Shown: positions 10,993 to 20,494 of the stretch, in pieces
Layout of the letters: every line of letters begins with the position of its first letter
Numbering within the stretch: the first letter of the stretch is position 1
Source of the DNA: Beijerinckiaceae bacterium
GTDB taxonomy: Bacteria; Pseudomonadota; Alphaproteobacteria; Rhizobiales; Beijerinckiaceae
Length of the DNA: 64,000 bases
Assembly: GCA_025458025.1 (NCBI GenBank)
Contig: JALOTF010000006.1
Coordinates: 1 to 64,000, forward strand
Direction of reading: 5' to 3'
The notes under the pieces: model-generated
What the model saw: only the letters and a program-made list of their open reading frames with translations
Databases searched by the model: none
What the model was told of the DNA's origin: nothing
Position numbers and translations under genes: made by a program

Positions 10993-12633
10993 ATGGGCGG
11001 TTCGCTGCTTTCCGGCCCCGGTGATTACGAGGCGATCCGCTCTGCGTTTCGCTGGCCCGTGCTCGACCGGCTGAACATCGCGCGGGTCTGCTGCGATGAA
11101 TGGGCGGAGCGCGAACCGGCTCGCGCAGCGGTCATCGAGGTGGGGCCGGATTTCGCCCTCACCACCATGACCTATGGCGAAATGCGTCGCGAAGCAGAGA
11201 CGCTTGCGGCCGCCTTTGCCCGTGCGGGCCACGGCGTAGGCGATCGCATCGCGATTTTCCTGCCGCAGGGGCGGTTCGTGCCCATCGCGCATATGGCGAT
11301 CTACAAGCTTGGCGCCATTGCGGTGCCGCTGGCGGTTCTGTTCGGGCCGGAAGCCATCACCTATCGCGCTGCGGATGCCGGGGTGCGGCTCATCGTGACG
11401 GATCGCGCGGGGGCGTCGCGGCTGAACGCCTTGCGATCCGATATGCCGGCGGTCGAGACCATCCTCTCCATGGATGGCGAGGCGGAGGGCGCGGTGGCGC
11501 TCGCGCACTTCACGGAAGGCGCTGCCGAACGCTTCCCCACCCGCGACACGCACGCGGATGACCCCGCTTTGATGATCTACACCTCCGGCACCACGGGACA
11601 CCCCAAAGGGGCGCTCCATGCGCATCGCGTGCTGATCGGCCATCTGCCGGGGGTCGAGATGCACCATGATTTCCTGCCGCAACCCGGTGACCGGCTTTGG
11701 ACGCCCGGCGACTGGGCATGGGCGGGGGGATCGCTGAATGTGCTGCTGCCCGGCCTCTATTCCGGCGTGCCGGTGGTCGCCTGGGCCTTCCAGAAATTCG
11801 ATCCCGAGGCCGCCTTCGCGATGATGAATGTCGCGGGCGTGCGCAATGCCTTCATTCCGCCCACGGGTTTGCGGATGATGCGCAGCGTGGAGAACCCGCT
11901 GGAACGCTTCGGCCTCAACCTGCGCACGCTGGCTTCGGGCGGGGAATCGCTCGGCACACCCACCTTCGATTGGGGCCGGGAGGTGCTGAAGCTGCCGATC
12001 AACGAGTTCTACGGCCAGACCGAGTGCAATCTCGTGCTATCTGCCTCACGCGCCATGGGCGTGATGCGCCCGGGCATGATTGGCAAGCCGGTTCCCGGCC
12101 ATACGGTCGCGGTGATCCGTGACGATGGTTCGCTTTGTGATCCCGAGGAGCCGGGGCAGGTGGCCATCCGCCGGCCCGACCCCGTCATGTTCCTCGGCTA
12201 CTGGAACAAGCCGGAGGCCACGAAAGAGAAGTTCATCGGCGACTGGATGACCACGGGGGATCGCGGTTTCTGTGACGCCGAGGGCTATATCGGCTTCTTC
12301 GGTCGCGATGATGATGTGATCACCTCCGCCGGCTATCGCATTGGGCCGGTGGAGATCGAGGATTGCCTCATCAAGCACCCGGCCGTGGCGCTGGCGGCCG
12401 TGGTCGGCAAGCCCGATCCCCTGCGAACGGAGATCGTCACGGCCTTCCTCGTCCTGAAGCCAGGGCAGCAGCCAAGCCCGGCTTTGGCCGACGAGATCCG
12501 CGAGCATGTGCGCAAGCGGCTCTCCGCGCATGAATATCCGCGCGAAATTCACTTCATCGACGAGATGCCGCTGACGACCACCGGCAAGGTGATCCGCCGC
12601 ATTCTGCGCGACAGGCTGGCTTCAGCCGCTTGA
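10993..12633 (+). CDS. AMP-forming acyl-CoA synthetase
   Basis: 546 residues. It activates a carboxylic acid with ATP and CoA. Motifs run in order: P-loop-like MIYTSGTTGHPKG at about residues 195-207, INEFYGQTECN around 336, the hinge TGDRGFCDAEGYIGFFGRDDDVI near 420, and the catalytic lysine motif TTTGKVIRR close to the C-terminus. The pattern is closest to acetyl/medium-chain synthetases of fatty acid use; the exact acid is not readable. The start ATG 10993 has GAGGGA upstream. Its last 12 bases overlap the end of the convergent cobW-type gene. Confidence 0.9.
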   Translation: MGGSLLSGPGDYEAIRSAFRWPVLDRLNIARVCCDEWAEREPARAAVIEVGPDFALTTMTYGEMRREAETLAAAFARAGHGVGDRIAIFLPQGRFVPIAHMAIYKLGAIAVPLAVLFGPEAITYRAADAGVRLIVTDRAGASRLNALRSDMPAVETILSMDGEAEGAVALAHFTEGAAERFPTRDTHADDPALMIYTSGTTGHPKGALHAHRVLIGHLPGVEMHHDFLPQPGDRLWTPGDWAWAGGSLNVLLPGLYSGVPVVAWAFQKFDPEAAFAMMNVAGVRNAFIPPTGLRMMRSVENPLERFGLNLRTLASGGESLGTPTFDWGREVLKLPINEFYGQTECNLVLSASRAMGVMRPGMIGKPVPGHTVAVIRDDGSLCDPEEPGQVAIRRPDPVMFLGYWNKPEATKEKFIGDWMTTGDRGFCDAEGYIGFFGRDDDVITSAGYRIGPVEIEDCLIKHPAVALAAVVGKPDPLRTEIVTAFLVLKPGQQPSPALADEIREHVRKRLSAHEYPREIHFIDEMPLTTTGKVIRRILRDRLASAA

Positions 12634-13651
12634 ATTGTTGGTCAGCGCTTTCCAGAAGCCTTCGATGGTCTGGCGCACTTCGCCCTGCGCGATGATGACC
12701 AGCCGGGTGCGCCTGTCACGCGAGGGCCAACGCGCAAGGCGCTGAGGCGCATCGGCCACGGATTGCACGGCGTGGATGAGCATGGGCCGCTCTGGGTCGT
12801 CGGTCATGGCGATGAGGCCCTTGAGGCGCAGCAGCTTCGGCCCGAGCATCAGGCGCATCGCCTCGCGAAACACGGTCAGTTGCCCTTCCGTGACTTTCGC
12901 ATCCGAAACGAGGGCAAAGGCCTCGATCTCCGAACCATGCTGATTAGGGTCGTGCCCCGCGACATGGCTGCCGCCCTCATGCTCGCCAAGCCAAGCCAGA
13001 AGATCGGCATCTTCCAGCTTTTCGTGGCGGAATCGCGGGGTGGAGAGCGCCTCGGGTTGCAGGGCTGCCTCAGCCTCCAGCCACGGCGCGAAGGGGTTCA
13101 GCGCCTGCGTGGCGGCTCGCGTGGCGGTTATGGCCTCGGGCTTGGCGATATCTGCCTTCGTGAGGATCAGCGCATCGGCCAAAGCCACCTGCCGGCGTGC
13201 CTCGGCATGGCTGGCCAGCGTTTCCGCCCCATGCACGGCATCAACCAGCGTCAACCGCAGCGACGCGGAAGCGTTTGCCGAGATAGGGGTGCTGCAACAC
13301 CGCCTGCAAAATTGGCAGCGGGTCGGCTAGGCCAGTCGTCTCGATCACCACGCGGCGGAAAAAGCGGATGCGATCATTGTCGCGCCGGCGCAGCAGGTCT
13401 TCCAGCGTCGCCACGAGGTCACCGCGGATGGTGCAGCAGAGACAGCCCGCAGCCATCAGCAGCATGTCGCCCTGCGCTTCCTCGATCAGCAGGTGATCGA
13501 GCCCCACGGCCCCGAATTCATTGATGATGACGAGGGTATCTGCGAAGGCCGGATCCTTCAGCCACGCATTGAGGCGCGTGGTCTTTCCCGCGCCCAGAAA
13601 GCCCGTCAGAACAGTGAGCGGAATGGGCTCCAGTGGGTCGCGCGCGCTCAT
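12622..13651 (-). pseudogene. CobW-type G3E metal-chaperone GTPase, one-base frameshift
   Basis: The first part (from MSARDPLEPIP) has the P-loop GFLGAGKT at residues 17-24, INEFG, and the metal-binding CLCC motif at residues 70-73, all typical of COG0523 GTPases that load zinc, cobalt or nitrile hydratase metal centres. The reading then stops at 13241. The expected continuation TLVDAVHGAETLASHAEARRQ lies in the neighbouring frame from about 13254 and runs to TGA at 12622, including the C-terminal CobW_C domain (FRHEKLEDADLLAWL, LLRLKGLIAM). A single-base indel near 13255-13262 explains both. Rejoined length is about 343 residues. No Zur site or cobalamin gene is next to it, so the metal is unknown. 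It lies 13 bases downstream of the EamA gene, probably in one operon. Confidence 0.85.
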
Positions 13652-13664
13652 GCTGCCATCATCC

Positions 13665-14564
13665 TCAAGGGTCCTTGCTGCCCATGCGGATTTCTGCAGC
13701 GAGCGCCACGAGAATCAGCGCGACGCCCAGCGCCTGCACCGGCGTGAGAACCTCGCCAAGGAATAGCCCGGCCATCGCGATGGCGACTACCGGCTCGAAG
13801 AGGAACAGCAGCCCCGCGCGGTCGGCGCTGATCTTCTGCGCTGCCACGAGTTGCAGCCAATAGGCCAGCGCATAGGCTCCCATGGCCAAAGCGACGGCGA
13901 AAGGCGCGATCCCGACAGCCACGGAAGGGTCCACCGGCCCGCCTTGCAGCCACGCGAAGAGAAAGGCGAGCGGCCCCATGAAGGCCTGCGTCCAGAAGGC
14001 ATTGCGCAAGGGCGCGTTCGGCACATGGCTCGCCGTGATGAAGAGATAGGCGCAGGCAAAGGCCGCGCCGAGCGCGAAGAGCATGCCCTTCAGCGAAAGC
14101 CCTGCGAGCGATGGCCCCACCGCGGTCACCAGCCCGGCAAAAGCGACCACGAACACGCCCATCTGCACCCGCGAGATGCGCCGCCCCTCGATCCGCGAGG
14201 CCAGCACGATCACAAAAAGCGGGAACATGTAGAACAGCACCACCGCCATCGGCACGGGCAGGTGATCGACCGAGGAGAGGTAGAAAATGGCTGTCAGGCT
14301 TGCGCTGATGGAGAGGCGCAGGGTTGGCCCAACTTCGGCGGGTAGCAGGCGCAGACGCTCGCGCACGATGAAGGCCAGCACGACGAGCACAGGCAGAAAC
14401 CACGCCGCACGCCAGGCGATCAGATCAGCCCCCGGCATGCCCGCCTGCGAGGCCACACGCGCAGCCGGCACATTCGCGCCATAGAGCGCCGCACTGATCA
14501 GGGCGAGGCCGGTGCCGACACGCAGGGCGTGCCGGGCATCCCGAAAAACAGGCGAATCACTCAC
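13665..14564 (-). CDS. EamA/DMT-family transporter
   Basis: 299 residues with ten hydrophobic segments in two repeated halves, the usual layout of the EamA (drug/metabolite) superfamily. The second half has the family pattern ADRAGLLFLFEPVVAIAMAGLFLGEVLTPVQALGVALILVA. Substrates of such proteins are usually small metabolites and cannot be predicted here. Its start overlaps the stop codon of the upstream carboxypeptidase gene by 4 bases, so the two are translationally coupled. Confidence 0.9.
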   Translation of the reverse strand: MSDSPVFRDARHALRVGTGLALISAALYGANVPAARVASQAGMPGADLIAWRAAWFLPVLVVLAFIVRERLRLLPAEVGPTLRLSISASLTAIFYLSSVDHLPVPMAVVLFYMFPLFVIVLASRIEGRRISRVQMGVFVVAFAGLVTAVGPSLAGLSLKGMLFALGAAFACAYLFITASHVPNAPLRNAFWTQAFMGPLAFLFAWLQGGPVDPSVAVGIAPFAVALAMGAYALAYWLQLVAAQKISADRAGLLFLFEPVVAIAMAGLFLGEVLTPVQALGVALILVALAAEIRMGSKDP

Positions 14565-16054
14565 GGCTGGCGGCTGGCATTCGCCGGTCGCTGCCGGGCA
14601 GGGGCTTGTGCAGCGGCCCTGGGCGGCTGCTTCTTCGCATCAGCCTTGGCCTTCGCGTCAGTCTTGGCCTTGGGATTGGCCTTCGCCTTGGCTGGTGTGA
14701 CTTTCTGCTTCGATTCCGATGCCGGTGCCACAGCCGCCGCCGGGCGGCGATTCGCGGGGCTGATTGCGGCCTGAGCACCCGGGCGCTGGCTGCCCGCATT
14801 CAGGCGACCGGGGGCGGTGATCGCGCCGGGAAGCGCCATCGGCGCGCCGGATGCACGCGTGGCGGGTTGCGCTGCAAAGGCGGTCGCCTGTGCCCGCTCT
14901 GCCGGCAGGCCGGGGCGGCGTGCCACGGCCGTGCTGCCCGGCGCCCGACCGAGATAGACCGGAATGGGCTCGGACAACGCGCGCGGGCCGAGTTGGATTG
15001 AATTACCGGAGCGCAGGCCCACGGCCATGGATTCCGAAGGCGCGCGCTGCATCATCACCAGCGCGCTGGGATTATCGGCATGGAGCTGCACGATGGCCGC
15101 ACCCGTGTCCTCGGTCTCGCTCGCGGGAGCAGCGCCCTTGCGGCAGATGTCCTGCCGGCGGTTGGGTGCCGTGGTCTCGAAGCTCGTGGTCAGCGTTTCA
15201 AGCGTGCGGCCATTGGTGGTCGAGCCCCAGCCGCGCCCGGCATTGAAACCCGAATCGAGCAATTGCGCGGCCTTCAGCGTGCGATCCGCGCCATTCGAGG
15301 CGCCGAGCACCACCGCAATGAGCGTGCGGCCGTTGCGTTGTGCCGCGCCCACGAGATTGAAGCCGGAGGCGCAGATGAAGCCGGTCTTCATGCCCATCGC
15401 GCCGGAATAGCGGCCCATGAGGCCGTTGGTGTTGTTGTAGACGCGGTTGCCGAGCTTCAGCGCGCCGATGCCCCAGAGATCGCCATGCTCAGGGAATTCG
15501 GTCAGCAGCGCGCGGGCGAGAATGGCGAGATCACGCGCGCTGGAATATTGCCGCGCATCTTCCCAGCCATGCGGGTTCACCCAGTTGCTCTCGCGCATGC
15601 CGATGCGGCGGGCCTCGCGGTTCATCATCGCCGCGAAGTTCTCGACCGTGCCGCCCACGCCCTCCGCCACCACGACCGCGATGTCGTTGGCGGATTTCAC
15701 CATCAGGAATTTCAGCGCGTTATCGAGCGTCACTTCCTGCCCCGGCTTCACGCCGATCTTGGACGGGCGCTGCTTCGAGGCGAGCGGGGAGACGACGATG
15801 GGTGTGTCGAGCGTGATGGCGCCGGTCTTCACCGCGCGCAACGCTACATAAGCGGTCATCAGCTTGGTGGTGGAAGCGGGATACCACGGCCGCGTGGCGT
15901 TATTTGCCTCGATTACCTCGCCGGTATCGGCATCGACCACGAGGGTGGGAACCATGGGGTTCTGTGCTTGCGCCGCACCCGACATCAAACCGAAAGCGAA
16001 AAGCGCCGGTGCAAGGCCAAGGCGCGCGAAGCGGGGAACGGAAAAGACCGGCAT
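14561..16054 (-). CDS. D-alanyl-D-alanine carboxypeptidase (penicillin-binding protein, DacA/DacF type)
   Basis: 497 residues. It trims the terminal D-Ala of peptidoglycan stem peptides in the periplasm. A signal peptide (ending SGAAQAQ) is followed by the peptidase S11 domain with all three active-site motifs: STTK at residues 61-64, SAN at about 121-123 and KTG near 223. After the catalytic and second beta domain there is a long Ala/Pro/Lys-rich tail of roughly 110 residues, with repeated KAKA/KADA units, which may bind the wall or be disordered. It heads a minus-strand operon with the EamA transporter and the CobW-type GTPase. Confidence 0.93.
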   Translation of the reverse strand: MPVFSVPRFARLGLAPALFAFGLMSGAAQAQNPMVPTLVVDADTGEVIEANNATRPWYPASTTKLMTAYVALRAVKTGAITLDTPIVVSPLASKQRPSKIGVKPGQEVTLDNALKFLMVKSANDIAVVVAEGVGGTVENFAAMMNREARRIGMRESNWVNPHGWEDARQYSSARDLAILARALLTEFPEHGDLWGIGALKLGNRVYNNTNGLMGRYSGAMGMKTGFICASGFNLVGAAQRNGRTLIAVVLGASNGADRTLKAAQLLDSGFNAGRGWGSTTNGRTLETLTTSFETTAPNRRQDICRKGAAPASETEDTGAAIVQLHADNPSALVMMQRAPSESMAVGLRSGNSIQLGPRALSEPIPVYLGRAPGSTAVARRPGLPAERAQATAFAAQPATRASGAPMALPGAITAPGRLNAGSQRPGAQAAISPANRRPAAAVAPASESKQKVTPAKAKANPKAKTDAKAKADAKKQPPRAAAQAPARQRPANASRQP

Positions 16055-16248
16055 GATGCGTCGACAAAACCTTGTGCGGAAAAGAGCCGGGTGAGGGCCC
16101 TTAAGCGACGAGAGAGGCGGAACAAATCACTCCACCCGGCTTATAGGCGCAATTTGCCTTCGCGAACAGCGAGGAAACCGCGCCGGGGATTTCTGCTCAC
16201 GAGAATATGGCGTTCCTCGGGCGGCTGTGCTTAAACATCGGGCAGAGC

Positions 16249-16258
16249 TGGTATACCA
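16249..16258. promoter_or_regulatory. Palindrome resembling a GntR (FadR/VanR type) operator
   Basis: TGGTATACCA is a perfect 10-base palindrome of the kind bound by FCD-domain GntR regulators. It lies 76 bases upstream of the thiolase gene, in the 279-base divergent gap between the carboxypeptidase and the thiolase. No GntR gene is present in the window, so the regulator, if any, acts from elsewhere. Confidence 0.35.
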
Positions 16259-16333
16259 CGCGCGACAAGACCGGCTGCAACCGCCGCACCAAGCGCGTGA
16301 CGCGACAAGAAGAACATCCCTGGAGGCAATCCC

Positions 16334-17497
16334 ATGAGCGCTGCCATCATCGGCTGGTCCCACACCACCTTCGGCAAGAAGGAGGAAAGTCTCGAGGAAC
16401 TGATCGTCACGGTCGCGCGCGATGCGCTGGCTCATGCAGGGCTTGCGGCGGAGGCCGTGGATGAAATCTATCTCGGGCATTTCAATGCGGGTTTCTCGCC
16501 GCAGGATTTCACGGCCTCGCTCATCCTGCAGGCTGATCCGGCCCTGCGCTTCAAGCCGACGACGCGGGTCGAGAATGCCTGCGCCACGGGTTCGGCGGCG
16601 GTGCATCAGGCTGCGAAGGCCATCGCCGCCAAGGCCGCGAAAGTCACGCTCGTCGTGGGCGTGGAGCAGATGACGCGCACACCGGGCCCGGAGATCGGCG
16701 CGAACCTGCTGAAGGCCTCCTACCTGCCGGAAGATGGCGATACGCCGGCCGGCTTCGCCGGCGTGTTCGGCAAGATCGCCGGGGGCTATTTCCAGCGCTA
16801 CGGCGACCAATCCGATGCGCTTGCGAAGATTGCCGCCAAGAACCACAAGAATGGGGTCTCGAACCCCTATGCGCAGATGCGCAAGGATCTGGGCTTCGAA
16901 TTCTGCCGCAACGAGAGCGACAAGAACCCGTTCGTGGCGGGCCCGCTGAAGCGCACGGATTGCTCGCTTGTTTCCGACGGCGCGGCGGCTCTGGTGATCG
17001 CCGATGTGGAAACCGCGATGCAGGCCAAACGTGCGGTGATGCTGCGCAGCCTCGCCCATGTTCAGGATTTCCTGCCGATGTCGAAGCGCGACATCATCGC
17101 CTTCGAAGGCTGCGCGATGGCCTGGAAGAAGGCGCTGTCGCAGGCCAAGCTCACGCTGGATGACCTCTCCTTCGTCGAGACGCATGATTGCTTCACCATC
17201 GCCGAGCTCATCGAATACGAGGCGATGGGGCTCACCAGGCCCGGCGAGGGGCATCGCGCCATCGCCGAGGGTTGGACGGAGAAGACGGGCAAGCTACCGG
17301 TGAATGCCTCCGGAGGGCTCAAATCAAAGGGCCATCCGATTGGTGCGACCGGCGTTTCCATGCATGCGCTGACGGCCATGCAGCTCTGCGGCGAAGCGGG
17401 CGACATGCAGATCCGCGATGCAAAACTCGGTGGCATCTTCAATATGGGCGGTGCGGCGGTTGCGAATTACGTCTCGATTCTCGAACGCATCCGCTGA
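16334..17497 (+). CDS. Thiolase-family acetyl-CoA acetyltransferase
   Basis: 387 residues. It is a thiolase of the SCP-x-like class. The acyl-binding cysteine is Cys83 in ENACATGSAA. Downstream are ETHDCF (in place of the classical NEAF) and GHPIGATG with the catalytic His. The classical C-terminal CxGGG is replaced by NMGGAAVANYVSILE, which is common in this subgroup and leaves doubt whether it makes acetoacetyl-CoA or acts on another acyl chain. The start ATG has GGAGG 7 bases upstream. The MFS gene follows after 12 bases. Confidence 0.87.
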   Translation: MSAAIIGWSHTTFGKKEESLEELIVTVARDALAHAGLAAEAVDEIYLGHFNAGFSPQDFTASLILQADPALRFKPTTRVENACATGSAAVHQAAKAIAAKAAKVTLVVGVEQMTRTPGPEIGANLLKASYLPEDGDTPAGFAGVFGKIAGGYFQRYGDQSDALAKIAAKNHKNGVSNPYAQMRKDLGFEFCRNESDKNPFVAGPLKRTDCSLVSDGAAALVIADVETAMQAKRAVMLRSLAHVQDFLPMSKRDIIAFEGCAMAWKKALSQAKLTLDDLSFVETHDCFTIAELIEYEAMGLTRPGEGHRAIAEGWTEKTGKLPVNASGGLKSKGHPIGATGVSMHALTAMQLCGEAGDMQIRDAKLGGIFNMGGAAVANYVSILERIR

Positions 17498-17509
17498 TCG
17501 ATACTGCCG

Positions 17510-18730
17510 ATGACCAGCGTTTTCTCGCCCGCACGGCGGCGCGCGGTGTTCGCCGCTGCCTCGACCGGTTACATCCTCAGCCAGTTCTTCCGCTCCTTCC
17601 TGACGGTCGTGGTGGATGAACTCTCGCGCGATCTCGCCATCGGCCCGAAGGAATTCGGGGCGCTCGGCGCGGCCTGGTTTTTTGGCTTCGCGGCCCTGCA
17701 GATCCCGGTCGGCATATGGCTTGATCGTTATGGCCCGCGTCGCACCACCGCGGTGATGATGGCGCTCGCGGTTGTCGGAGCGGTTCTGTTCTCGCAGGCC
17801 ACGAGTTTCTGGACCGCCGCGACCGGCATGGCGCTGATTGGCGTGGGGTGCGCGCCGATCCTCATGGGCGCGCTCTATTTCTTCGGCCGCACGGAAGAGC
17901 CGCAGCGCTTTGCGGCGTTGGCCTCGGTATTTCTCGGCGTTGGTCTCCTTGGCGGGTTGTTGGCGGCGGCTCCGCTCGCCTATCTCGTCTCGCTCATCGG
18001 CTGGCGGATGGCTTTCCTGCTGATGGCGGGCGTGACTTTGGGTTCGCTGCTGCTGATCGCTGTCGTGATGCGCGATCCGCCCCGCGCCGAGCAATCGAGC
18101 GAGGGCGGCTCGATGATCGAGGCCTTCCTCACGCTGCTCAAATCACCGGGCATGTTGCCGATCCTTGTGATGAGCCTCGTTGTCTCCGGCGCGGTCTGGA
18201 CCGAGCGTTCGCTCTGGGTCGGGCCGTTCTTCGGCGAGGCGCATGGGCTGGCGGCACTCGATCGCAGCCAGATTGCACTGGCGATGGGCGTGGGCATGAC
18301 GCTCTGCGCGCTGCTGGCCGGGCCCATCGCGGGGAAGCTCGGACAGCCGAAATATGTGTCGCTCGGTGGCACAATCGTTGCCGGAAGCGGCTTCATGGCT
18401 CTGGCCTTCTGGCCGATGGCCCCTTTGCCTTTTGCGATTCTCTTCACAATCCAGATCGGGCTTTTTGGCGCGACCTATGCCGTGATGGTGGGCCATGCGC
18501 GGCTTTTCATGCCGGCGGAGGTGCTGGGGCGGGGCATCACGCTTGTGAATTTCATCAACATCCTCGGCACGGGGCTGATGCAATATGTCTCGGGCGCGAT
18601 GGTTGCGCATTGGAAGGCGCAGGGCCTTGCGGCGCCGGCGGTCTATTCCAACCTGCACCTGATGTTTGGCGCGCTGATGCTCACGGGCGCGATCGTTTAC
18701 AGCTTCGCGCCGGCCAAGCCGAAGGCGTGA
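17510..18730 (+). CDS. MFS permease
   Basis: 406 residues with twelve hydrophobic segments. The major facilitator loop motif between helices 2 and 3 is seen as GIWLDRYGPRRT. The overall pattern (SQFFRSFLTVVVDELSRDLAIGPKEFGALGAAWFFGFAALQIPVGIWLD) resembles nitrate/nitrite-porter-like and organic-acid MFS proteins. The substrate is unknown; co-occurrence with the thiolase 12 bases upstream hints at transport of an organic acid, which is inference. It is convergent with the CNNM gene, 3 bases apart. Confidence 0.88.
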   Translation: MTSVFSPARRRAVFAAASTGYILSQFFRSFLTVVVDELSRDLAIGPKEFGALGAAWFFGFAALQIPVGIWLDRYGPRRTTAVMMALAVVGAVLFSQATSFWTAATGMALIGVGCAPILMGALYFFGRTEEPQRFAALASVFLGVGLLGGLLAAAPLAYLVSLIGWRMAFLLMAGVTLGSLLLIAVVMRDPPRAEQSSEGGSMIEAFLTLLKSPGMLPILVMSLVVSGAVWTERSLWVGPFFGEAHGLAALDRSQIALAMGVGMTLCALLAGPIAGKLGQPKYVSLGGTIVAGSGFMALAFWPMAPLPFAILFTIQIGLFGATYAVMVGHARLFMPAEVLGRGITLVNFINILGTGLMQYVSGAMVAHWKAQGLAAPAVYSNLHLMFGALMLTGAIVYSFAPAKPKA

Positions 18731-18733
18731 TGC

Positions 18734-20032
18734 TTACTCTTCGCCCGCATCCCGGCGGGTGAAGAGCAGCTTGTCGATGCGGCGGCCATCCATGTCGACG
18801 ATTTCCAGCCGCCACGCGCCGAATTCCGCGATGTCGCCCTCGCGCGGGATACGGCCGAACACCTCCAGGGCGAGGCCCGCGACCGTGTGGAAGCGCGCAT
18901 CCGATGGCACAGCGATGTCGAGCGCCGATTCCAGCGCGCTGATCTCGGTGCGCCCATCCACCAGCGAACTGCCATCGGCCCGCGCGATGATGTGGCGGGT
19001 CTCGGTATCGTGCTCCTCCGGAATGTCGCCGGTGATGGCTTCCAGCACGTCGGTTAGCGTCACCACGCCTTCGAAGGTGCCGAATTCATCGAGCACGAAG
19101 GCGAAATGGTTGCGCTTCTCGCGGAACAGCTCCAGCACATCGAGGACGGAGGAGGAATCCGGCACGAAAACCGGTTCGCGCACGCTTTTCTCGATATCGA
19201 GTGGCTTGCCCTCCAGAAGCTGATCCAGCAGGTCCTTCTTGTGCACGAAGCCGAGCGGCTCATCGATGGAATTGCCCTTGGCGATGACCACGCGGCTATA
19301 GGGGCACTGGCGCAATTCCGCGCGCGCCACCTTCGGGTCATCGGCAACATCGATCCAGTAGACCGCCGAGCGGCGGGTCATGATCTGCGTCACCGGGCGC
19401 TCGGCTAGGCCGATCACCTCCTGCACCATGGCCTGTTCTGCGGGATCGATGATGCCGGATTGCGTGCCTTCCTCCAGCATCGTCTCGACTTCTTCTTCCG
19501 TCACGCGGCTGTCGCGCTCCTGCCGGATGCGCAAGGTGCGCAGAATGAGGGCGGTAGAGGCCGAGAGCAGATGCACGAAGGGCCGCGTGACCAGGGCCAC
19601 AAAGCCCAGCGGGCGCGCGACACGCGCGGCAATCGCTTCCGGATGCGCCAGCGCGATGCGCTTCGGAACCAGTTCGCCCAACACGATGGAGAGGAAGGTG
19701 ATGCCGAGAATGACGATTCCATAGCCGATGGGCTCGGCATAGGTATCGATCAGTGGGACATCCGATAGCGCATCGCCGAGCTTCAGGCCGAGGGTCGCGG
19801 TGCCGAAGGCGCCCGAGATGATGCCCACCAGCGTGATGCCGATCTGCACCGAGGAGAGGAAGCGCGAGGGCTCCTGCGCCAACTCCGCAGCCTTGTGCGC
19901 ACCCGAATCCCCCGCTTCGGCCATGGCTTCAAGGCGAGCTTTCCGCGCGGAAACGATCGCCATCTCCGACATGGAGAAGAAGCCGTTCAGTAGCGTGAGG
20001 CCCAGAACGACCAGAATTTCAAAGAGTAACAT
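18734..20032 (-). CDS. CNNM/CBS-domain membrane protein (hemolysin family, CorC_HlyC domain)
   Basis: 432 residues. Order of domains: an N-terminal CNNM/DUF21 membrane domain with about four helices (residues 1-190), a pair of CBS domains (VMTRRSAVYWID-like start at about 215, to residue 340) and a C-terminal CorC_HlyC domain (SLVDGRTEISALESALDI...). Family members are linked to magnesium or cobalt efflux; the old name hemolysin is not supported by function. In many Hyphomicrobiales this gene lies just after aroB and before bolA; here aroB is 30 kb away, so the block has been rearranged. Confidence 0.9.
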   Translation of the reverse strand: MLLFEILVVLGLTLLNGFFSMSEMAIVSARKARLEAMAEAGDSGAHKAAELAQEPSRFLSSVQIGITLVGIISGAFGTATLGLKLGDALSDVPLIDTYAEPIGYGIVILGITFLSIVLGELVPKRIALAHPEAIAARVARPLGFVALVTRPFVHLLSASTALILRTLRIRQERDSRVTEEEVETMLEEGTQSGIIDPAEQAMVQEVIGLAERPVTQIMTRRSAVYWIDVADDPKVARAELRQCPYSRVVIAKGNSIDEPLGFVHKKDLLDQLLEGKPLDIEKSVREPVFVPDSSSVLDVLELFREKRNHFAFVLDEFGTFEGVVTLTDVLEAITGDIPEEHDTETRHIIARADGSSLVDGRTEISALESALDIAVPSDARFHTVAGLALEVFGRIPREGDIAEFGAWRLEIVDMDGRRIDKLLFTRRDAGEE

Positions 20033-20125
20033 CGGCTCGAAGGGTTGCGTTTGCGCCCGGGTTTACCCCGGATTGCGCCTGTTCTTCACCATGAAGGCGG
20101 CGGAAAGTCCAGCCCCGAGGGTGTC

Positions 20126-20392
20126 TCAGGGCTCCGCGCTGCTGCGCGCGACCACCGCGAGGGCGTGCAGGCCGGTCTCGAATTCCGGCGCGAGCAGGGC
20201 GTTCACACGGCGATGCCGCTCCACGCGCGACAGGCCATCGAAAGCCTTGGCGCGGATGATGACGCGGTAATGCGTCTCGCCACCCTCGCGCCAACCGGAA
20301 TGGCCGTGGTGCTGATGGCTTTCGTCGATCACCTCGAGCGATATCGGCTCGAGGCTCGAAAGAAGGGTTTGGATGCGCTCCTGCCTGCTCAT
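20126..20392 (-). CDS. bolA: BolA-family protein
   Basis: 88 residues from ATG 20392 (MSRQERIQTLLSSLEPISLEVIDES). The motif HQHHGHSGWREGGETHYRVIIRAKAF and the later RVERHRRVNALL are the BolA/IbaG fold with its conserved His. BolA proteins pair with monothiol glutaredoxins in iron-sulfur cluster handling or act in morphology control. It is divergent from the J-domain gene with a 102-base gap, an arrangement conserved near cobS in related bacteria. The longer frame starting at 20428 uses TTG and lacks support. Confidence 0.9.
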   Translation of the reverse strand: MSRQERIQTLLSSLEPISLEVIDESHQHHGHSGWREGGETHYRVIIRAKAFDGLSRVERHRRVNALLAPEFETGLHALAVVARSSAEP

Positions 20393-20494
20393 GCTTGGCG
20401 TGTAGCCCGGCAGGCCATGCGGGATCAAGCCGGCAGGTTTGAGTGTGAGCGCCGCTTGCCGGGTGGGGTGGGTTTCCCCTATCTATGGGGGTTC

